Source of the DNA: an uncultured Bacilli bacterium
Lineage (GTDB): Bacteria > Bacillota_I > Bacilli_A > RF39 > UBA660
Length of the DNA stretch: 9,543 nucleotides
Direction of reading: 5' to 3'
Assembly (NCBI GenBank): GCA_947632415.1
Contig: CANRPB010000058.1
Location: 1-9,543 of the forward strand
The position numbers were made by a program, and so were the translations under genes. Below the pieces are notes generated by a model. It had not been told where the DNA came from, ran no database searches, and saw only the letters and a program-made list of their open reading frames with translations. Position 1 is the stretch's first letter, and each line of letters opens with the position of its first letter. Below are positions 6,688 to 9,543 of the stretch, piece by piece.

Positions 6688-6715
6688 ATTATATCTCTTT
6701 TTTCTTGCAAGTCAA
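6688..6715 (-). promoter_or_regulatory. Promoter of the ParB-like/GNAT operon
   Basis: On the minus strand TTGACT (6715-6710) and a perfect TATAAT (6693-6688) are separated by 16 bases. The predicted transcript start, about seven bases further on, coincides with the annotated ATG at 6680. The mRNA would therefore be leaderless unless translation begins downstream. Confidence 0.7.
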
Positions 6716-6721
6716 CTAATT

Positions 6722-6800
6722 TTTAGCCGATGTCTTTCTTCGCTCAATCATACAGCATTCATAATAGTGCTTTTCTACTTTTGTGTGCGTGCAACGAAAA
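6722..6800. other. GC-richer intergenic block, unexplained
   Basis: Between the divergent promoters lies a block of mixed composition (from TTAGCCGATG to GTGCAACG), bordered on the right by A/T runs with weak internal dyads (6800-6840). On the minus strand it stays open for roughly 25 codons up to a TAG near 6721 but has no start or ribosome binding site. It may be a fragment of an older gene, a dispersed repeat or an RNA; nothing decides between these. Confidence 0.3.
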
Positions 6801-6839
6801 ATTTTTTTATTTAAATTTTTCAAAAATTTAAAAATTTTG

Positions 6840-6867
6840 TTAACTTTTTCTAAATTAGTGATATAAT
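6840..6867 (+). promoter_or_regulatory. Promoter of the CobW-type gene
   Basis: TTAACT (6840-6845) and a perfect TATAAT (6862-6867) are separated by 16 bases. Transcription from about 6874 gives a leader of roughly 120 bases before the ATG at 6996, long enough for regulation. Confidence 0.65.
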
Positions 6868-6910
6868 TAAAAGGTTAAAATTTAAATTGTAAACTACAAA
6901 TTTTAAGTAA

Positions 6911-6967
6911 GGATTATCTGCCACGGCTACAGATAATTCTCAAAAATTTCTAAGTTTTTAAAAACTT
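6911..6967 (+). promoter_or_regulatory. Leader hairpin and palindrome upstream of the CobW-type gene
   Basis: The leader contains a hairpin whose stem ATTATCTG (6913-6920) pairs with CAGATAAT (6930-6937), extendable by GG/TC, around a loop of CCACGGCTA. It also contains a perfect 16-base palindrome, AAGTTTTT + AAAAACTT, at 6952-6967. Both lie between the promoter and the AAGGAG (6984-6989). They could be a metal-responsive RNA and an operator, respectively. Neither matches a riboswitch or a Zur/Fur box that I can identify. Confidence 0.4.
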
Positions 6968-6995
6968 TGCAAATATAAATTTTAAGGAGAAAAAC

Positions 6996-8255
6996 ATGAA
7001 AGATTTTAAAACTGTGCCAATAACGCTTGTAACCGGCTATTTAGGCAGCGGCAAAACCACGCTATTAAACCACATTTTGGCAAACACAAAGGGTTACAAA
7101 GTGGCGGTTATTGTCAACGACATTGGCGAAGTTAACATTGATGCCGACCTTATTGAAAAAGGCGGCGTTGTAAACAAAAAAGAGGAAAGTTTGGTTGCCC
7201 TTCAAAACGGGTGCATTTGTTGCACGCTTAGAAAGGATTTAATTGACCAATTGCATGAAATTATTAAGCAGCGCAAGTTCGACCATATCATAATTGAGGC
7301 TAGTGGCATTTGCGAGCCAATCCCTATTGCACAAACCATCAACTTTCTAACCGAAAGTTTTAAGCAAAAAGGTATGCCGGTTTTTTGCAAACTAGATGCA
7401 ATTATCAGTGTGGTAGACACTCTCCGCATGGTGCAAGAATTTGGCTGTGGCGACGAGCTTTTGAAAAAAGACATTGAAGAGGACGACATTGAAAATTTAG
7501 TTATTCAGCAAATTGAGTTTTGTGACATTTTAATTATGAATAAGGTTAGTGAGGTCAGCAAAAACGAACTTCAACGCGTTAAGCGCATAATTCAAAATTT
7601 GCAACCAAAAGCCAAACTTATAGAGGCGGACTATTCCAACGTGGATTTAAGCGAAATTTTGGATACAAACCGCTTTGATATGGAAAATGTTATAACCTCT
7701 GCCGGCTGGTACCAAGAAATTGAAAAGGATATTGACGAGGATGCCGACCATGACGAACATCACGACAAGCATCACAACGAAACAGACAAAAAACACGAGC
7801 ATGAACATCATCACGAACATGATGACGATGATGACGACCATGACGAACATGAACATGGGCATCACCACCATCACCATGAAGGTGGCGAAACGGAAGAATA
7901 TGGCATTGGCACATTCGTTTATTTCCGCCGCCGCCCGTTTGATAGGCTAAAATTTGAGGATTGGGCAAACAAAGATTATGGCAAACAAATCATCCGTACA
8001 AAAGGGCTTGTATATTTCAGCAACGATAAAAATATGAGTTATATTTACGAACAAGCCGGCCGCCAAAAAGTTTTAACCGAAAACGGCCCGTGGTACGCCA
8101 CTCTTCCAAAATACCAAATTGAACAACTGCTTTTAAATGATGAAAAATTCCGCCACGATTGGGACGAAACTTACGGCGATAGAATGGTGAAACTCGTGTT
8201 TATTGGCCAACACATTAATAAAGCCAAAATTACAGAAGAATTAGATAAAATATAA
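6996..8255 (+). CDS. CobW/COG0523-family GTPase, probable zinc metallochaperone
   Basis: This 419-residue G3E-family P-loop GTPase is of the type that delivers metal ions, mostly zinc, to client enzymes in the cytoplasm. It has the Walker A motif GYLGSGKT (14-21), the family-defining metal-binding CICC (C73, C75, C76), and E101 of EASG in the switch region. The nucleotide-specificity motif reads NKVS (182-185) where NKxD is usual, so the base-recognising aspartate is missing or replaced. Residues 245-296 are a His/Asp/Glu-rich linker with a run of six histidines, a metal reservoir common in zinc-handling members. The CobW C-terminal domain follows (about 303-403, from GIGTFVYFRRRPF). AAGGAG lies six bases before the ATG. 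No cobalamin genes are nearby, which favours zinc handling over a cobalamin role. The 3' end is duplicated downstream. Confidence 0.9.
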   Translation: MKDFKTVPITLVTGYLGSGKTTLLNHILANTKGYKVAVIVNDIGEVNIDADLIEKGGVVNKKEESLVALQNGCICCTLRKDLIDQLHEIIKQRKFDHIIIEASGICEPIPIAQTINFLTESFKQKGMPVFCKLDAIISVVDTLRMVQEFGCGDELLKKDIEEDDIENLVIQQIEFCDILIMNKVSEVSKNELQRVKRIIQNLQPKAKLIEADYSNVDLSEILDTNRFDMENVITSAGWYQEIEKDIDEDADHDEHHDKHHNETDKKHEHEHHHEHDDDDDDHDEHEHGHHHHHHEGGETEEYGIGTFVYFRRRPFDRLKFEDWANKDYGKQIIRTKGLVYFSNDKNMSYIYEQAGRQKVLTENGPWYATLPKYQIEQLLLNDEKFRHDWDETYGDRMVKLVFIGQHINKAKITEELDKI

Positions 8256-8424
8256 TGTGTTGGGCAAAAACACGCTGAAACAGAGTGTTTCTCAACACAT
8301 TAATAAAGCCAAAATTACAGAAGAATTAGATAAAATATAATGTGTTGGGCAAAAACACGCTGAAACAGAGTGTTTATCAACACATTAATAAGGCCAAAAT
8401 TACAGAAGAATTAGATAAAATTTA
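8208..8424. repeat. 85-bp tandem repeat duplicating the 3' end of the CobW-type gene
   Basis: Copies begin at 8208, 8293 and 8378. The first two are complete (85 bases, differing at one position near the end), and the third covers the first 44-45 bases with one change before diverging into the terminator. Each unit joins the last codons of the gene (from QHINKAK to the stop) with a hairpin in which AATGTGTTG pairs with CAACACATT of the next copy and an inner stem closes around AAA (AAACACGCTG against CAGAGTGTTT, one mismatch). The unit length is not a multiple of three. Near-identity suggests recent slippage or unequal recombination. Confidence 0.9.
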
Positions 8425-8446
8425 GGTGGCAATGCCACCTTTTTTA
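8424..8446 (+). terminator. Intrinsic terminator of the CobW-type gene
   Basis: AGGTGGC (8424-8430) and GCCACCT (8434-8440) form a 7-bp GC-rich stem around AAT and are followed by TTTTTTATTTT. It sits just beyond the third tandem copy and three bases before the stop codon of the convergent surface-protein gene. The minus-strand T-tract is poor, so it mainly serves the plus strand. Confidence 0.85.
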
Positions 8447-8448
8447 TT

Positions 8449-9519
8449 TTATTTTGCTTGTTTAACTGCCTCGGTTAAATTTAAGTGCAGAGCGGGGCGA
8501 ACTGCGTAACTTTTATCTGCCGTATAAGCATCATAGTCATTACCCGCGGCATAAACAACATTGACATATCCAACGTTGTTTGAATAACCCGAACGAAGCC
8601 ATGTCGCTGTCGAACAAGTGCGTTGAGCCACGCTTAAATTCCAAATTCCAATTTTTGAATCACTATAACCTGTTTCTGTTATTGACGGCAACCATATATA
8701 ATCGTCAGCCCACGCATCATTATCTCCCTTCTTGCTAGCATAATTATAAGTATCATAATAGAAATCTACTGTTGGAAAATTTTCCGACCAATTTTCATTT
8801 GGTAAATTACAAGAAAATTTTAATTGATTTGTGGCATATTGTTTGTCCTCTTGCCAATCTACTTGGCGAGGAGTCACTAAATAGTTTGTTAGTTCACCCA
8901 TTGTAAACATGGCAAAAATGTTATCGGCTTTTTTAGTGGAAGTTTCAACAGTTGTACCTGAAGTTGCGTATTTACCACCATTATTTAATATCTCTGCCCT
9001 TATGTATGACCTGCCATACATATTGCAAGGATATGTTTGGGTTGGATTATTTTGAGTCCATCCATTAGTAAATGAACTGGTTGTTATGTTATTTGCTTTG
9101 CCGTCTAACCATAAAGTCAAAATAGTTTCTCCTGTTTTGGTTGTAGATAAATAAGTCACTGTCCAAGTTAAACCGCCTAATTGTACAGTTATATCCTCGC
9201 CAGAAGTTTTACCCGTTGTGTAAGTTCGCATCGTGCCAGCTGTTGTTTTTGCGCTCGCTAGGCTATCCACCTTTGACATATTGCTTATTGAACTTGTTGC
9301 ATCGTTAGAAATCTGTTGCAAAAGTTTATTTAAGTTATATCTATAAAAAGATTGTTCGCCAGCATTCCAAAGATCATTTGTTGGTGGTAACGCAACATAT
9401 TGAATATTAACACTGCCATCTAGTTGTTGGCGGTCTAAGCAAAAAACAAATGTTCCGCATGCCAATAAAAATGAAAGGCATGCCATTATTGTTAAAAATT
9501 TTGTTCGAGATTTAAACAT
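8449..9519 (-). CDS. Secreted or lipid-anchored surface protein with DUF6273-like C-terminus
   Basis: The 356-residue protein begins with a basic stretch (KSRTK, 3-7) and a hydrophobic core (8-27), an export signal. LLAC at 18-21 could be a lipobox with C21 as the lipidated residue, but hydrophobic residues continue after it, so ordinary cleavage or a membrane anchor is also possible. The mature part is rich in Thr, Ser, Asn, Tyr and Trp. The C-terminal third carries IWLPSITETG (275-284), WLRSGYSNNVGYV (307-319) and AVRPALHLNL (339-348), the landmarks I associate with DUF6273-type domains of Clostridia, which resemble C-type-lectin-like folds. The gene appears complete: GGAGG (9524-9528 on the complement) lies four to five bases before the ATG. 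Role unknown; a surface binding or adhesion function is inferred. The promoter lies outside the window. Confidence 0.7.
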   Translation of the reverse strand: MFKSRTKFLTIMACLSFLLACGTFVFCLDRQQLDGSVNIQYVALPPTNDLWNAGEQSFYRYNLNKLLQQISNDATSSISNMSKVDSLASAKTTAGTMRTYTTGKTSGEDITVQLGGLTWTVTYLSTTKTGETILTLWLDGKANNITTSSFTNGWTQNNPTQTYPCNMYGRSYIRAEILNNGGKYATSGTTVETSTKKADNIFAMFTMGELTNYLVTPRQVDWQEDKQYATNQLKFSCNLPNENWSENFPTVDFYYDTYNYASKKGDNDAWADDYIWLPSITETGYSDSKIGIWNLSVAQRTCSTATWLRSGYSNNVGYVNVVYAAGNDYDAYTADKSYAVRPALHLNLTEAVKQAK

Positions 9520-9543
9520 CTTTCCTCCACCATGTGCTGTTTT

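Noticed and set aside
7647..7968. Several open frames opposite or beside the His-rich part of the CobW-type gene
   Set aside because: They arise from the repetitive His/Asp/Glu codons and give low-complexity Met/Val, Thr/Met or His/Arg sequences.
8449..9519. Diversity-generating retroelement target
   Set aside because: No reverse transcriptase or template repeat is in the window; the lectin-like end alone is not enough.

Overview
The window is AT-rich DNA with strong AGGAGG-type ribosome binding sites, TTGACA/TATAAT-type promoters and hairpin-plus-T-tract terminators. Its proteins include a large serine recombinase with a zinc ribbon and a secreted protein whose C-terminus resembles DUF6273 domains. 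Together these point to a low-GC Gram-positive bacterium, most likely an uncultured Clostridia-type (Bacillota) lineage. Taxonomy is inferred from style, not from a marker gene.

Layout. (1) 1-165: a long, nested, imperfect inverted repeat at the left edge, into which the recombinase stop codon falls. (2) 163-1644, minus: a large serine recombinase. (3) 1645-2074: a gene-free stretch with a nested inverted duplication (1673-1817), then a compact CRISPR-like array of four 23-nt repeats with 22/24/22-nt unique spacers (1822-1981), then a near-consensus promoter (2016-2044). (4) 2075-5146, plus: a tightly packed three-gene operon of a C5-cytosine methyltransferase, a D12-class N6-adenine methyltransferase and an HNH_2 endonuclease. 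This is most simply a type II (probably type IIS) restriction-modification system with an asymmetric target. (5) 5147-5502: no gene, but a GC-richer block that folds into several nested helices and ends in a terminator, followed by a second, bidirectional terminator. (6) 5503-6680, minus: a two-gene operon of a protein with a ParB/sulfiredoxin-like motif and a very small GNAT acetyltransferase; the promoter sits so close to the first ATG that the mRNA may be leaderless. (7) 6681-6995: promoter region and structured leader for the next gene. (8) 6996-8255, plus: a COG0523/CobW-type GTPase metallochaperone with a His/Asp/Glu-rich metal-binding stretch. (9) 8208-8424: an 85-bp tandem repeat that duplicated the 3' end of that gene and a hairpin, closed by a terminator. 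(10) 8449-9519, minus: a secreted or lipid-anchored surface protein.

How it fits together. The recombinase, the array and the restriction-modification operon look like one mobile defence cargo: by eye they are much more AT-rich than the CobW and surface-protein genes to the right, and the recombinase lies at one end. The right end of the element probably falls in or near the structured block and terminators around 5150-5350. The CobW gene and the surface protein look like host housekeeping or niche genes. The least explained parts are the array, which has no cas gene in the window, the nested inverted duplication that places similar leader-like sequences in front of both the recombinase and the array, and the structured block after the restriction gene.
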